Numbered from the stretch's first letter, positions 1 to 9,020 are shown. The stretch: DNA of 64,000 nt from Streptomyces sp. SID4985 (GCF_009863025.1 NZ_WWIR01000643.1:1-64000), one strand, 5' to 3'. Notes: generated from the letters alone by a model not told the origin. Numbers and translations: made by a program.

Positions 1-250
1 TGTTCCAGGACCTCGATGAGGGCGGCGGTGTCATAGCTGCCGGGCTTGAGATGGAAGCATAGGCGGGCCCCGCGTTCGGGGTCGGTGGAGTGGTATCCCA
101 GGGCCCCGGCCATCGAGGCCCGTTTCCAGTTCAGCCGGTGTCGCAGGAGCGGGGTTCGACCTCGGGGTGCGTAGGTGCGGCGGATCTGGGGCAGCAGGGA
201 GACGCCTGATTCGTCGAGGAACACGATCCAGGCACGTGTGTTCACCGCCC
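1..250 (-). CDS. IS630-family transposase, DDE catalytic part, truncated by window
   Basis: In the -1 frame after the slippery run the minus strand reads AWIVFLDESGVSLLPQIRR, then YAPRGRTPLL. This is the first catalytic-Asp region of the DDE_3 domain of IS630 transposases. The reading frame stays open to position 1. It is probably produced as a fusion with the upstream half by ribosomal frameshifting. Confidence 0.7.
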
Positions 251-790
251 CTTTTTGATGCGCGGCCACTCGTGGGCGATCCAACGGGCGATCTCGGATT
301 CGTCCCTCTCGACGGCCCGCCGCTCAGGTCGCTGCAGACTCCATCCGAGCCGGCCGGTCAGCAGCCGCCACACCGACGCCCTCGACAACGACACGCCCGT
401 CACCCGCTCCACGACGATGCCGACCCGCTCCAGGGTCCACAGGTCGGCTTCGAAACCATGAACCTGGGCTCCCCGTTCCAACGCGACCCGGACCGTCTCG
501 GCCTGGGCGTCATCCAGCTTGGGCGGGCGACCGGTTGCCGCACGGCGTCGCAGTGCATCAGCACCGCCTTCTTCCCATACCCGCCGCCACCGTCGCACGC
601 TCTCGGCACACACACCCACCGCCCGCGCGATCTCCGCATTCGAGACGCCGTCCCCGAACAACTCGACCGCCCGAACTCGCCGCGCTTCCGCCAACTGCGG
701 CCGCGACAACGGAGGAAGAGAGGAACCGACCGCACAGGGAGAAGGTTCATAAGCCACCCCGACAGCCTTCCACCCACACGGCCACCACAC
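242..790 (-). CDS. IS630-family transposase, N-terminal (orfA) part
   Basis: This 182-residue protein contains the helix-turn-helix of IS630 transposases (AEIARAVGVCAESVRRW, about residues 53-69) followed by a second winged-helix segment (VSLSRASVWRLLTGRLGWSL). It ends just after an A5G4 run (complement of 248-256). The catalytic half follows in the -1 frame, which fits the -1 programmed frameshift many IS630 elements use to make the full transposase. A random frameshift cannot be excluded. Confidence 0.75.
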   Translation of the reverse strand: MWWPCGWKAVGVAYEPSPCAVGSSLPPLSRPQLAEARRVRAVELFGDGVSNAEIARAVGVCAESVRRWRRVWEEGGADALRRRAATGRPPKLDDAQAETVRVALERGAQVHGFEADLWTLERVGIVVERVTGVSLSRASVWRLLTGRLGWSLQRPERRAVERDESEIARWIAHEWPRIKKGR

Positions 791-1068
791 CCACCGAACT
801 TACGAAAAGATCAGTAAGGAGGCTTTCGTATGGCCGTTGTTGGTAAGCCGGGCTATCCGTATCTGCGGAATGGCCGGGCGCTGTCAGCGCCGACCGGCAG
901 CAACGGTGGCTCAGCGGAAGGGTCCTCCGGGCGGCCACCACGATCTACCCGGCCCGTGCCCGGACCACAACCGCTGATACCGGCCACCGAAGTAGCCCCC
1001 CAGCCTCCGTCAGCGTTCCCCCGGTCCGCCCGCACCCGATAACCCCGCCCGAGAGGTAGGACTTCCCC

Positions 1069-1521
1069 GTGCTGCAGCACGAACCCGACGTGGCCTTCGG
1101 CCTCCACCCCGACCTCGGCGTCATCGCCGCTGTCGCGGACGACAACCAGTACCTGCTGGCGGTGCTGGACGAGTACGGCTTCAAATACGACGCATCCCTT
1201 GACCTCTCCGTGGTCCCCAGCGAAGTCCCGCACAGCAAGGCCGTTCGCATGGTGGCAGCCCTCACCTGGGAACTGAAGCACTCCGGTTGGATGGTGGACG
1301 TCGCCCCGGCTGTCTCCATGCACACGGTCCTCGACCCCATCCAGCCCTCGGCCGCTGCGCCGACGCGCGCCGCACAGCCTGACAGCACGCCCGAGGAGCG
1401 CACTCGGGCCCGCGCGGCAAGGGCCGCCTCGCCGCAACTCCCCGCAGCCGCACCGTCAAATCCTCCACCCCCAGCACCTCCCACCACAGCGCCCCCGAGG
1501 GGTGCGGGCCGTACCCGCTGA
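1069..1521 (+). CDS. hypothetical element protein with Pro/Ala-rich tail
   Basis: The protein has 150 residues and a GTG start, with GAGAGG about 12 bases upstream. I do not recognise a family. Residues 1-85 look globular, and the rest is Pro/Ala/Arg-rich and ends in GAGRTR. The segment RMVAALTWELKHSGWMVDV resembles AAEMLRAARYSVDL in the next gene, so the two may be distant paralogues. It opens the plus-strand transfer block. Function unknown. Confidence 0.6.
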   Translation: MLQHEPDVAFGLHPDLGVIAAVADDNQYLLAVLDEYGFKYDASLDLSVVPSEVPHSKAVRMVAALTWELKHSGWMVDVAPAVSMHTVLDPIQPSAAAPTRAAQPDSTPEERTRARAARAASPQLPAAAPSNPPPPAPPTTAPPRGAGRTR

Positions 1522-1689
1522 TCCCCGTCATCCCAGCCCCGGTAGCTCGGCCTCGTGGCAATCCCGCTCGAACTCCTCACAACCCTGGTGAAACGGAGCA
1601 CGTACCAGCGTTTTCCGGCCGGGCCAAATCGTGGATGCGGTGAACCCTCTCTCCCTGACGATCCGATCCGCTGCGTTTGGGAGGCCCAC

Positions 1690-2424
1690 GTGCCTGTTCC
1701 TCCGATCACCATCACTGCCGAGTTCAGCGGCAGCGTCGTGGCCAAGGGAGCCACCGACGATCTCTCCGCCTCGCTCCTGAAGCACGCCGGGTTCCAGCAG
1801 ATCGACGACTGGTACGGCCGACGCCATCGCCTGCCCACCACCACCCCCGTCGCCGACAAGGTCGCCATCGCCAGCCACGCGGCCGAGATGCTTCGCGCCG
1901 CCCGCTACAGCGTCGACCTTTCCCCCGCGCTGGACACGGCCCGGATGAGCCCTCCGGCACACCCCCTTGGGCCCTACACCGCTGGAGCGGAACTCCTACA
2001 GATCACGGACCGGATCAGGGCTGCCGAGAACGGCTCCGACCTCCAGCGAGCGGTCGACCACCTCCTTCACCCTGAGCACGGTGCTCTTGAGCGTGTACGG
2101 GAAGCGCTGGAGGCAGCGGGCGAGCAGATCAACGACCTCGACGACGAGTTGTACGCGCTCGCCGACCGGTTCGGCTTCGCCTCGGAGTTCGTCAGCTCGG
2201 CACAGTCGGAACTCATCGGCGCCGAGGCCGAGCTGCGCCGTGTTGGTGACGCGCAGCAGGGCCGGCCCGGGACGCGCTCCCCGAAGCTGACCGAGCATCG
2301 GGGCGCTGCTTTGGCCACGTCGCCGGCTGCGGCGAAGGCCAAGGTCACCCCGGTCCTCGGCGGCGAAGCGGCCCGTTCGAGCGCGGCCGTGCGCCCGCCG
2401 AGCGCTCCGGGTCCTCGGCGGTAA
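1690..2424 (+). CDS. hypothetical element protein, possible paralogue of the previous gene
   Basis: I chose the GTG at 1690 (VPVPPITITAEFSG) because the frame upstream of it reads through an intergenic repeat at 1611-1637. The product has 244 residues. The N-terminal 80 share a weak pattern with the preceding protein, the centre is predicted helical (about 100-180), and the tail is Ala/Pro-rich, ending in GPRR. No catalytic motif is visible. Function unknown. Confidence 0.6.
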   Translation: MPVPPITITAEFSGSVVAKGATDDLSASLLKHAGFQQIDDWYGRRHRLPTTTPVADKVAIASHAAEMLRAARYSVDLSPALDTARMSPPAHPLGPYTAGAELLQITDRIRAAENGSDLQRAVDHLLHPEHGALERVREALEAAGEQINDLDDELYALADRFGFASEFVSSAQSELIGAEAELRRVGDAQQGRPGTRSPKLTEHRGAALATSPAAAKAKVTPVLGGEAARSSAAVRPPSAPGPRR

Positions 2425-2474
2425 TCCGGGTGCTCATCCGGCCTGACCACCCAGACAGCCCACCAGGAGCACTC

Positions 2475-3185
2475 GTGCCCGAGTTCTATCCGAGCATCGG
2501 TGACGCCGTCGGTGCCGCGATGCAGCACAACATCCGGCTAGCCCACGGCCCCGACGAGCCGCTGCAGGTCCGTCACCTGCCCAGCGCTGCCGCCGACCCG
2601 TACTCCGTCCGCGGGATGATCGCCCGCCTCACCGAGGAAGCGACGCCCGACGAGGTGGCGGGGATCCTCGAGGAAGTCAACGGTGCGCTCGTCGGTGCTC
2701 TTCCGCAGCTGACCGAACTGGTCGCCGCTGCCGCCGACTGGACTCGTGTCCGTCTGACGTTCGACGAGCCGTACCACACCCCCACCTGGGAGACCTGGAC
2801 TCGACTGGCCGCCGCCCACGCGATGCTCGGGGACGTTCAGGAGCAGTTGGAGGTCGCCGAGGACGGGGTCGCCGCGTGCCCGGCCCAGCGTTCAGACCCC
2901 CGGCACCACGACAAGGTCCACATCCTGCGGACCCATGAGCTGCTCGACGACGTCTTCGGTGCGGGCCCGGTTGCTGCAGCACCTCCCGCCCGGGATCCGG
3001 ACGCCGACGATCCACGCCGGCGGGCCGTCGGCTCCGTTGGCGAGGTCGTCGAACCCGAGCCCCGGCGTCTGGCCGCCGCTCGCCAAGTCTCGCCAGTCGC
3101 GGCCAAGGCGGGCACCGCCACCAGCGCCCTGGTGCCCGACGCGCCACCCCCGCCTGCGGCACGTCCCGCCGGCCGTCCCCGCTGA
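2475..3185 (+). CDS. hypothetical element protein
   Basis: The GTG start at 2475 has an AGGAG at 2465-2469. The 236-residue protein has a helical middle (about residues 40-150) and a disordered Pro/Ala tail ending in RPAGRPR. The segment WETWTRLAAAHAMLGDVQEQLEVAEDGVAACP looks like one tetratricopeptide-like hairpin. I do not recognise a family. It directly precedes the coupling-protein gene. Confidence 0.6.
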   Translation: MPEFYPSIGDAVGAAMQHNIRLAHGPDEPLQVRHLPSAAADPYSVRGMIARLTEEATPDEVAGILEEVNGALVGALPQLTELVAAAADWTRVRLTFDEPYHTPTWETWTRLAAAHAMLGDVQEQLEVAEDGVAACPAQRSDPRHHDKVHILRTHELLDDVFGAGPVAAAPPARDPDADDPRRRAVGSVGEVVEPEPRRLAAARQVSPVAAKAGTATSALVPDAPPPPAARPAGRPR

Positions 3186-3275
3186 AACGTTCCGCTCGAT
3201 CCACGAGGAGTGAGCCCGTGAGCTGTACGAGAGCCGAGCGCGCCCCGCTCCCGCCCGCTCACCCAAGGAACCGCC

Positions 3276-3716
3276 GTGCCTTCTCCGCGTACCAGCGCGC
3301 CGTCGACCACCACCGGGTCGGACGCGCTCCTCTATCTCCTGTTCGGCGTCCTCGGCGCCGCGATGGTCTTCGGCTCTCTCGCCTGGCTGACCGGTAACCT
3401 CACCAACGTCCTTGTCGGCAGCGGATCGTGGGCCGCGTTCCGTGCCAGCGACGCCCTGCTGCATCCCGGGGTGCTGTGGCCGTCCCTGAGCGCCACCGCG
3501 TTGCTGGCCGGGGCCCGCGTCGTTCCCGGCCTACTCACCCTGGGCCTGATCACTACCGGTCTGGTGCTGTGGATGCGCTGGCGCTCCGGCGCCCAGTCGG
3601 GTCTCGCGCGGAAGGCCGATCTGGTGCCGCTGCTGGACAAGGAGATCACCGCCAAGGCGAAGAGCCTGCGCCCGTCCCTGGGCGGCCGGGAGGGTAAAAG
3701 AGGTCAGTCCCGCTGA
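3276..3716 (+). CDS. type IV coupling protein (VirD4-like), N-terminal membrane part
   Basis: This 146-residue product has two hydrophobic segments (about residues 18-45 and 68-100) and then KAKSLRPSLGG. That is the usual N-terminus of actinobacterial VirD4/TraD-type coupling ATPases. The frame stops at 3714-3716, but the expected continuation (VSPADRGILLG) is present in the +1 frame from about 3703. The two parts were therefore almost certainly one gene, separated by a one-base indel near 3685-3700. Such proteins sit in the membrane and pass relaxase-DNA complexes to a type IV secretion channel. Confidence 0.65.
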   Translation: MPSPRTSAPSTTTGSDALLYLLFGVLGAAMVFGSLAWLTGNLTNVLVGSGSWAAFRASDALLHPGVLWPSLSATALLAGARVVPGLLTLGLITTGLVLWMRWRSGAQSGLARKADLVPLLDKEITAKAKSLRPSLGGREGKRGQSR

Positions 3717-3780
3717 TCGCGGCATCCTGCTCGGCACACTCGTCCCCGGTCGGGCCGAGGTCCGCGCTTCGTGGGAGGAC

Positions 3781-5064
3781 GTGATCGTCGCGATCATGGC
3801 CCCGCGTTCCGGCAAGACGAGCGGACTGGCGATCCCGGCGATTCTCTCGGCGCCCGGCCCGGTCCTGCTCACCAGTAACAAGGCCGCGAACGATGCCTTC
3901 ACCGCCACGGTGGACGCCCGCGCCGAGGTCGGCACGATCTGGACGCTGGACCCCCAGCAGATCGCACACCATCCGCGCGAGATGTGGTGGGACATCCTGG
4001 CCGACGCCCGCGACCTGGCCGGGGCAAAACGCTTGGCCGGGCACTTCGTCGCCGCGAGCGTGGACGAGTCGAGCGGCTCCGACTTCTGGTCCACCGCCGC
4101 CTCGAACACGTTGGGCGCGCTGTTCCTGGCCGCCGCGAGCCACCGGCGGCCGATCACCGATGTCCTGGCCTGGCTCGCCACTCCCGCCGACCGGACCCCG
4201 GTGGACCTGCTCACCGACGCCGGCCACGACGCGGTCGCCGCCCAGCTTCAGGGCACCGTGTCCGGTGCGACCGAGACCCGCGACGGCATCTACGAGACGG
4301 CTCGGCAGTACGCGAGCTGCTTGCTGGACCCGGATGTCGCCGCCTGGGTCACACCGAACGCAGACCTTCCCGAGTTCACGCCGTTCGCCTTCGCCACCTC
4401 CCGCGACACGCTCTACCTCCTGAGCAAGGACGGCGGCGGCAGCGCGAGCGCGATCATCGCGGCGGCGGCCGACGCCGTGATGCGTGCGGCCGTCATCGTC
4501 GCCGAGCGCTCCGGCGGACGGCTCGACCCGCCCGCCCTGTGCGTCCTCGACGAGGCCGCCAACGTGTGCCGCATCTCGGATCTGCCCGACCTCTACAGCC
4601 ACTTGGGCAGCCGGGGCGTCATTCCCATGACGATCCTGCAGTCCTACCGGCAGGGCCAGCGCTGCTGGGGCGAGGCCGGCATGGACGCCCTGTACTCCGC
4701 CGCCACCATCAAGATCATCGGAAGCGGGATCGACGACGCGGACTTCGCCGACCGGCTCAGCAGGCAGGTCGGTGACCACGACGTCCAGACCACCTCGGTG
4801 TCCACCAGCGAGAGCGGCAAGTCCACCTCGGTGAGCATGCGCACCGAGCGGATCCTGCCGCCCGACGCGATCCGCGCCCTCCCCAAGGGGAAGGTGCTGC
4901 TGCTGGCCACCGGCATCCGTGTCGCCATGCTCAACCTCAAACCCTGGTACAAGGAATCCTCCGCCAAGGTGGTCGGCCCGGCCTCCGCGCGCGCCACGCA
5001 GGCGATCACCGAGCGAGCCCTGGCGAAGAGCATCGGGCGCGACGACTTCGGGCTGTCGGCGTGA
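3781..5064 (+). CDS. type IV coupling protein (VirD4-like), ATPase part
   Basis: The product has 427 residues if it starts at the GTG at 3781, but the homologous frame is open back to at least 3700. A Walker A-like motif (APRSGKTS, residues 7-14) and a Walker B-like motif (LCVLDEAANV, about 255-264) mark it as a TraG/VirD4 ATPase. The C-terminal region IRALPKGKVLLL fits the family. It powers DNA or protein substrate transfer at the membrane. The membrane anchor lies in the preceding frame. Without frameshift correction or slippage this product would be cytosolic and probably inactive in conjugation. Confidence 0.75.
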   Translation: MIVAIMAPRSGKTSGLAIPAILSAPGPVLLTSNKAANDAFTATVDARAEVGTIWTLDPQQIAHHPREMWWDILADARDLAGAKRLAGHFVAASVDESSGSDFWSTAASNTLGALFLAAASHRRPITDVLAWLATPADRTPVDLLTDAGHDAVAAQLQGTVSGATETRDGIYETARQYASCLLDPDVAAWVTPNADLPEFTPFAFATSRDTLYLLSKDGGGSASAIIAAAADAVMRAAVIVAERSGGRLDPPALCVLDEAANVCRISDLPDLYSHLGSRGVIPMTILQSYRQGQRCWGEAGMDALYSAATIKIIGSGIDDADFADRLSRQVGDHDVQTTSVSTSESGKSTSVSMRTERILPPDAIRALPKGKVLLLATGIRVAMLNLKPWYKESSAKVVGPASARATQAITERALAKSIGRDDFGLSA

Positions 5065-5291
5065 GCGCGCCCACACCGCGTCCCGGGCGGCTGCCGTGCT
5101 CGCCGGTCGTTCTGCGCGACGGCCGGTGGTGGCTCGTCGGCAGGACCGGCTCGATTCCCGCTTCCGATCCCGCGTTCATCGCTGTGCTGGACGACTTCGC
5201 CCAGGCGATGGCCGCTGCCGACCGGGCGGTCGCCGGACTTCGTGCCCGGCAGAACGGGTCGTGCGCCTCCGGCACGGGAGAGGGACGATGA
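5061..5291 (+). CDS. small hypothetical protein
   Basis: The 76-residue protein starts at a GTG overlapping the stop of the coupling ATPase and ends overlapping the next start (ATGA). This tight packing supports translation coupling. The segment VVLRDGRWWLVGRTGSIPASD looks like a short beta hairpin. I do not recognise a family. Confidence 0.6.
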   Translation: MSAPTPRPGRLPCSPVVLRDGRWWLVGRTGSIPASDPAFIAVLDDFAQAMAAADRAVAGLRARQNGSCASGTGEGR

Positions 5292-6523
5292 CCCCGCTGC
5301 TGCGTGCCGAGCAGGCGGTCCTCGGCTCCGTGCTCCTCGACCCCGCCCAGCTCTCGAACCTGGACTGGCTCGCGCCGGATCACTTCTACCGGCCCATCCA
5401 CCAGGCGCTGTTCGCCGCGCTTCGCAAGCTCCATAGCGACGGCCACCCGGCGGTCGGTGCCGAAAAGCCGGTGCCGATGTCCCCCGCGTGCGGCGCCTGG
5501 CCTGACGACGCCGCCTTCGGCGACAACCCACCGGCCCTGCGCCAGTGGGTGACGGACGCGGTCGACGAGGCCGGCCGCCATGTCCGCGGGCTGACCGCGG
5601 CGTACGCCCACACCCTGATCTCGGCCTGCCCCCGCCCCGAGCACGCCCCCGTGTACGGCCGCATGGTGCTGGAGGGGGCGATCCACCGCACCGTGGCCCA
5701 GCACGCGATCCGCCTGCACCAGGTGGCCCGTGCCGACACCCTGCAGGGAGAGGTCGAAGGCTCGCTGCGGTCGGCGGACATCCTGACCGGCGTCCTCACC
5801 GATCTTGCGCGGCGCTGGGGAACCGACCCCCGCCCGGTCGCGCCTCCCGCTGCACTGACCGCCGCCCTCACCGTGCCACCGGTTCGGGCCGACCTGGTCG
5901 CCGAGGACGAGCGCTTCCTCCTGGCCGTCCTCGCCGAGCAGCGGAGGGCCCTGGACGAGGTCGTGGCCTGGCTGCGGCCGGGGGACTTCGCCGATCCGGC
6001 CCACGGGCAGGTCTACAAGTGCCTCGGCGCGCTGCGTCATCGGGGCGAACCCGTCGACCGGATCACCCTGCTCTGGGAGGCACAGCGGCGTGGGCTTCTG
6101 GCCGACGGCACGCTGTCCGGCGAGCAGCTCACTGCCATCTGCGACGGCATGGTCCCGGGCAGCGCCGGATGGTTTGCGGAGCGGGTGATGCGCTCCTCCC
6201 TGACCCGGACCGCAGCCGCCTCGGCGTGCGCTGTCCGGGCTCTGGCCGAGGACGAAGCCCTGGACCCCGGTCGGCTGATCAACCACGCCCTGCACGTGCT
6301 CGGTCCGCTCGACGAGGTCCACGCCCGCTGGCAGGCCGCGAACGGCAGTCCGGCTCCGAAGCCGCCGACCGCCCTGGCGCCAGGTGGCCCGCCTCCGGGC
6401 CGAGTGCAGGCCGCCCGCGCCCGCAGCATTCCGCACCCGGCCCCAGCGCCCCCGGCCCGGACCAGCCCCGGCCCTGGGCCCGCGCCAATCAGGGCCCGGT
6501 CGCCTGCGCGCGGCCACTCTTAA
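5288..6523 (+). CDS. protein with two DnaB-N-like domains and no helicase core
   Basis: The 411-residue protein repeats a DnaB N-terminal-type fold. The first copy (about residues 1-175) begins AEQAVLGSVLLDPAQLSNL and contains APDHFYRPIHQALFAAL. The second (about 195-345) begins DERFLLAVLAEQRRALDEV and contains LRPGDFADPAHGQVYKCL. Replicative DnaB joins one such domain to a RecA-like ATPase, but no Walker motif occurs here and the end is a Pro/Ala/Arg-rich tail. It could bind primase or helicase, or act as a scaffold in element replication. That role is inference. Confidence 0.7.
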   Translation: MTPLLRAEQAVLGSVLLDPAQLSNLDWLAPDHFYRPIHQALFAALRKLHSDGHPAVGAEKPVPMSPACGAWPDDAAFGDNPPALRQWVTDAVDEAGRHVRGLTAAYAHTLISACPRPEHAPVYGRMVLEGAIHRTVAQHAIRLHQVARADTLQGEVEGSLRSADILTGVLTDLARRWGTDPRPVAPPAALTAALTVPPVRADLVAEDERFLLAVLAEQRRALDEVVAWLRPGDFADPAHGQVYKCLGALRHRGEPVDRITLLWEAQRRGLLADGTLSGEQLTAICDGMVPGSAGWFAERVMRSSLTRTAAASACAVRALAEDEALDPGRLINHALHVLGPLDEVHARWQAANGSPAPKPPTALAPGGPPPGRVQAARARSIPHPAPAPPARTSPGPGPAPIRARSPARGHS

Positions 6524-6570
6524 CCCTCTCAGTCTCGCGCCATGTCCCCTTCCCTCGCTTGGAGTTCACC

Positions 6571-7140
6571 TTGAAGGACACCTCATTTTCCGATGCCGCG
6601 GATCTGCGCGCCACCGCATCAAGCTTCGATGCCGTGCGCGGCGAACTTCCGACTGCCGGGGATCCCGACCGCCCGCTCGACAACGTCACCGTTGGGCGCC
6701 AGCTCTCCGCCGTCGGCACGCTGCTCGCCGAGCTGGCCGACGAGGTCCTCTTCCGTGCCACCCACCAGAGGCGGGACGGGCACACCGGCCCGGCCCTCAT
6801 GGGCTTCGCCGCCGCCGTCAAGCCCGCGTGCCAGGCAGCCTCCGCGCTCGCAGCGGCGGCGCGCCGGCTCGCCGCCCGCGACCATGCCAAGCACCTCGGC
6901 GACGAGCCCGCGCCCGAGGAGTACGACCGGCTGGTGATGAGCAACGCCCTCGGTATCGCGGACGAAGCTCTGCGCGAGACCTCCGAGGACCTTCGCACCG
7001 CAGCGGCGGCGATCTCGCCCTCGACCGCCCGCGCCGAAGCCGCTCGCAGCCGGTCCACGACCGCGGCGCCCTCTCCCACTCCGTCGCCCCCTGCCGTCTC
7101 ACCGGCAGCTCCGCCGGGCCGGCTCGCGCGGGGTCGCTGA
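6571..7140 (+). CDS. hypothetical helical element protein
   Basis: I chose the TTG at 6571 because GGAG lies 9 bases upstream, which gives 189 residues. The body (about 10-145) is Ala-rich and probably all helical. The tail begins RAEAARSRSTTAAPSP and ends LARGR. It is followed after one base by the methyltransferase start. No family recognised. Confidence 0.55.
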   Translation: MKDTSFSDAADLRATASSFDAVRGELPTAGDPDRPLDNVTVGRQLSAVGTLLAELADEVLFRATHQRRDGHTGPALMGFAAAVKPACQAASALAAAARRLAARDHAKHLGDEPAPEEYDRLVMSNALGIADEALRETSEDLRTAAAAISPSTARAEAARSRSTTAAPSPTPSPPAVSPAAPPGRLARGR

Positions 7141-7141
7141 C

Positions 7142-8321
7142 GTGCGCACCACGCACCCGCACCCTCCGCTGATCGGGTCGCTCTGCTCGGGGTACGGCGG
7201 CCTCGACCTGGGCGTGCAGTCCGCTCTCGGCGGCACGCTGGCCTGGCACGCGGAGGTCGATCCGAACGCCTCGCGCATCCTGGCCCGCCACTGGCCGGGC
7301 GTCCCCAACCTGGGCGACATCACCACCGTCGACTGGTCCACCGTGGCCCGGGTGTGCGTCCTGACGGCGGGCTTCCCCTGTCAAAGACGTCTCGGTCGCC
7401 GGCCGCCGGGCCGGACTCAACGCCCATACCCGTTCCGGGCTTTGGCTGCACGTCGCCCGTGCGGTCGAGGTCCTCCGCCCTTGCCTGGTTGTGATCGAGA
7501 ATGTCCGCGGCCTCCTCACCTCCCCCGCCGGTTCCCCTGGCGACGTGGAACCCTGCCCGTGGTGTCTGGGAGACACCCCAGGTCAGCCTCCTCTGCGGGC
7601 ACTTGGTGCCGTACTCGGCTCCCTGGCCGACCTCGGGTACGACACGCGCTGGCGCGTGCTTCGCGCCTCCGACGTCGGAGCCCCGCACCGTCGCGAGCGC
7701 GCTTTCCTCGTCGCCTGGCCCGCCGGGCACCCTGCTCAAGACGCCGACGAGCAACATCGGCAAGAACGGCGGCTCCCAGCACCCGGACAAGAGGAAGAGC
7801 GGGGGGCACGGCCCGAACCTGGCCGACGAGGTCGAGTGGCTGCTGCCGACGCCGAAAGCATCGGACGGGATCAAGGGCTCGCCGAACCAGCGGCACGGCA
7901 ACGGGGACTTGACGCTGCCCAGTGCGGCGGCGTCGCTGCTGCCCACCCCGAGGGCCGGCGACACCGGTGCTCCCAGGCGCCGTCCTCCCTTGTCGGCGGT
8001 GGTCCTGCCGCTCTGGACGGAGGAGTCGCCGCAGGCCGGGGAGCGGAACGGCGATGGGGGCCGTACGCAGCCGCCATCACCCGATGGGAGACGCTGACCC
8101 GTCCCGCGCCCGAGCCCACCGACGCTGGCGGCCGGCTCCGCCCGGACTTCGTGGAGTGGATGCAGGGCCTCGACGCCGGCTGGGTCACCGCCACCCCCGG
8201 GCTCGGGCGTCCGGCGCAGCTCACCGCGCTCGGCAACGGAGTCGTCCCCCAACAAGCGGCACGGGCTCTGCAGTTGCTGGCTCCGCCCTTCCCGCGCTGC
8301 CCTCGCTGCGCGGGCGGGTAG
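7142..8321 (+). pseudogene. DNA (cytosine-5) methyltransferase with three frameshifts
   Basis: C5-methyltransferase motifs are all present but lie in different frames: SLCSGYGGLDLG (motif I), GFPCQ (IV, catalytic Cys), VIENVRGLL (VI), HRRERAF (VIII) and LGNGVVPQQA (X). An extra A near 7382-7386 breaks the frame right after PCQ. An extra G near 7725 and a missing base near 8055 displace the variable segment (LLKTPTSNIGKNGGSQHPDK). No restriction enzyme is adjacent, so it was probably an orphan protective enzyme. It is either decayed or mis-assembled. Confidence 0.75.
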
Positions 8322-8414
8322 CGCTCCCCTACCGGGTTTTCCCGGCCGGGCCAAACCGTGGTTTCTCCGGATCCTCTCGGGCATGTCGCCGTCTCACAGA
8401 TGGAGCACGCCCCG

Positions 8415-9020
8415 ATGTCCGACACCAGCCCGACCACCCCCGGCCCTGAGCCGTTCCGCGTCCCCGACGGGGACCTCGACGACCTCGCCAGCACCCTCGC
8501 CAAGACCATGGCCGAGGTCAGGCAGCACGGCGTCATCCTCGACCGCCTCGGCTCCGAGCCCGATCCCGCACCTGCTGCCGACCAGCAGGCCGACGGCGTT
8601 ACCGGAGCCGAGGCGGCCGGTGCCGAGCAGGGCGACGGCCCCACCTCGGTATTCATCCTCGCCCTGGGCAGCGAGGCGTACGCCGTCGAACTCGCCGCCC
8701 TCACCGACTGGGTGAACTACCTCTTCCTCCCGGTCTACGGCCGCGAGATCAGCACCACTCGTCCATGGTGCGCGCAGTGGCACGAGCACCCCGAGGCCGT
8801 CGCCCGGCTCCACGCGCTCTGGCTCGCGTGGCAGCAGTTCACCGACGTGGAGGCCGGCCTGTCCGGTCCCTCCGCCTGGCACCGCGACCACCTGGATCAG
8901 ACGCTGGCGCACCTGCGTGCCCCCGACGGGCCCTTCGCGGCGTGCACGACGAGCGCGAACCGCCCCAACCACCGCGTGCTGGCCACCCCCGCACCCGAGC
9001 AGGCGGGGGCGGCGGCGTGA
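8415..9020 (+). CDS. DUF4913-family element protein
   Basis: The ATG at 8415 has GGAG nine bases upstream and gives 201 residues. The C-terminal half has the DUF4913 pattern: LTDWVNYLFLPVYGREI, WCAQWHEHPEAVARLHALW and WHRDHLDQTLAHL. DUF4913 proteins are common on actinobacterial plasmids and integrative elements, and their function is unknown. The stop overlaps the next start by four bases. Confidence 0.75.
   Translation: MSDTSPTTPGPEPFRVPDGDLDDLASTLAKTMAEVRQHGVILDRLGSEPDPAPAADQQADGVTGAEAAGAEQGDGPTSVFILALGSEAYAVELAALTDWVNYLFLPVYGREISTTRPWCAQWHEHPEAVARLHALWLAWQQFTDVEAGLSGPSAWHRDHLDQTLAHLRAPDGPFAACTTSANRPNHRVLATPAPEQAGAAA

Larger units (their letters stand above)
1..830 (-). mobile_element. 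IS630-family insertion sequence, partial (cut by window edge)
   Basis: Two minus-strand reading frames encode the N-terminal helix-turn-helix half and the start of the DDE half of an IS630-type transposase. The first frame ends at 242 and the second continues past position 1. The outer end lies near 800-830, where TACGAAA and TTTCGTA form an imperfect stem, but I cannot fix the terminal repeat or the TA target duplication. The other end is outside the window. Confidence 0.7.

Noticed and set aside
830-1042. A 70-codon frame between the IS630 end and the first transfer gene
   Set aside because: Low-complexity Pro/Ser/Arg sequence without a recognisable domain. Probably IS end plus intergenic DNA.
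3646-5076. A 476-codon minus-strand frame opposite the coupling ATPase
   Set aside because: No motif or ribosome-binding site. The opposite strand carries Walker motifs and consistent codon use.
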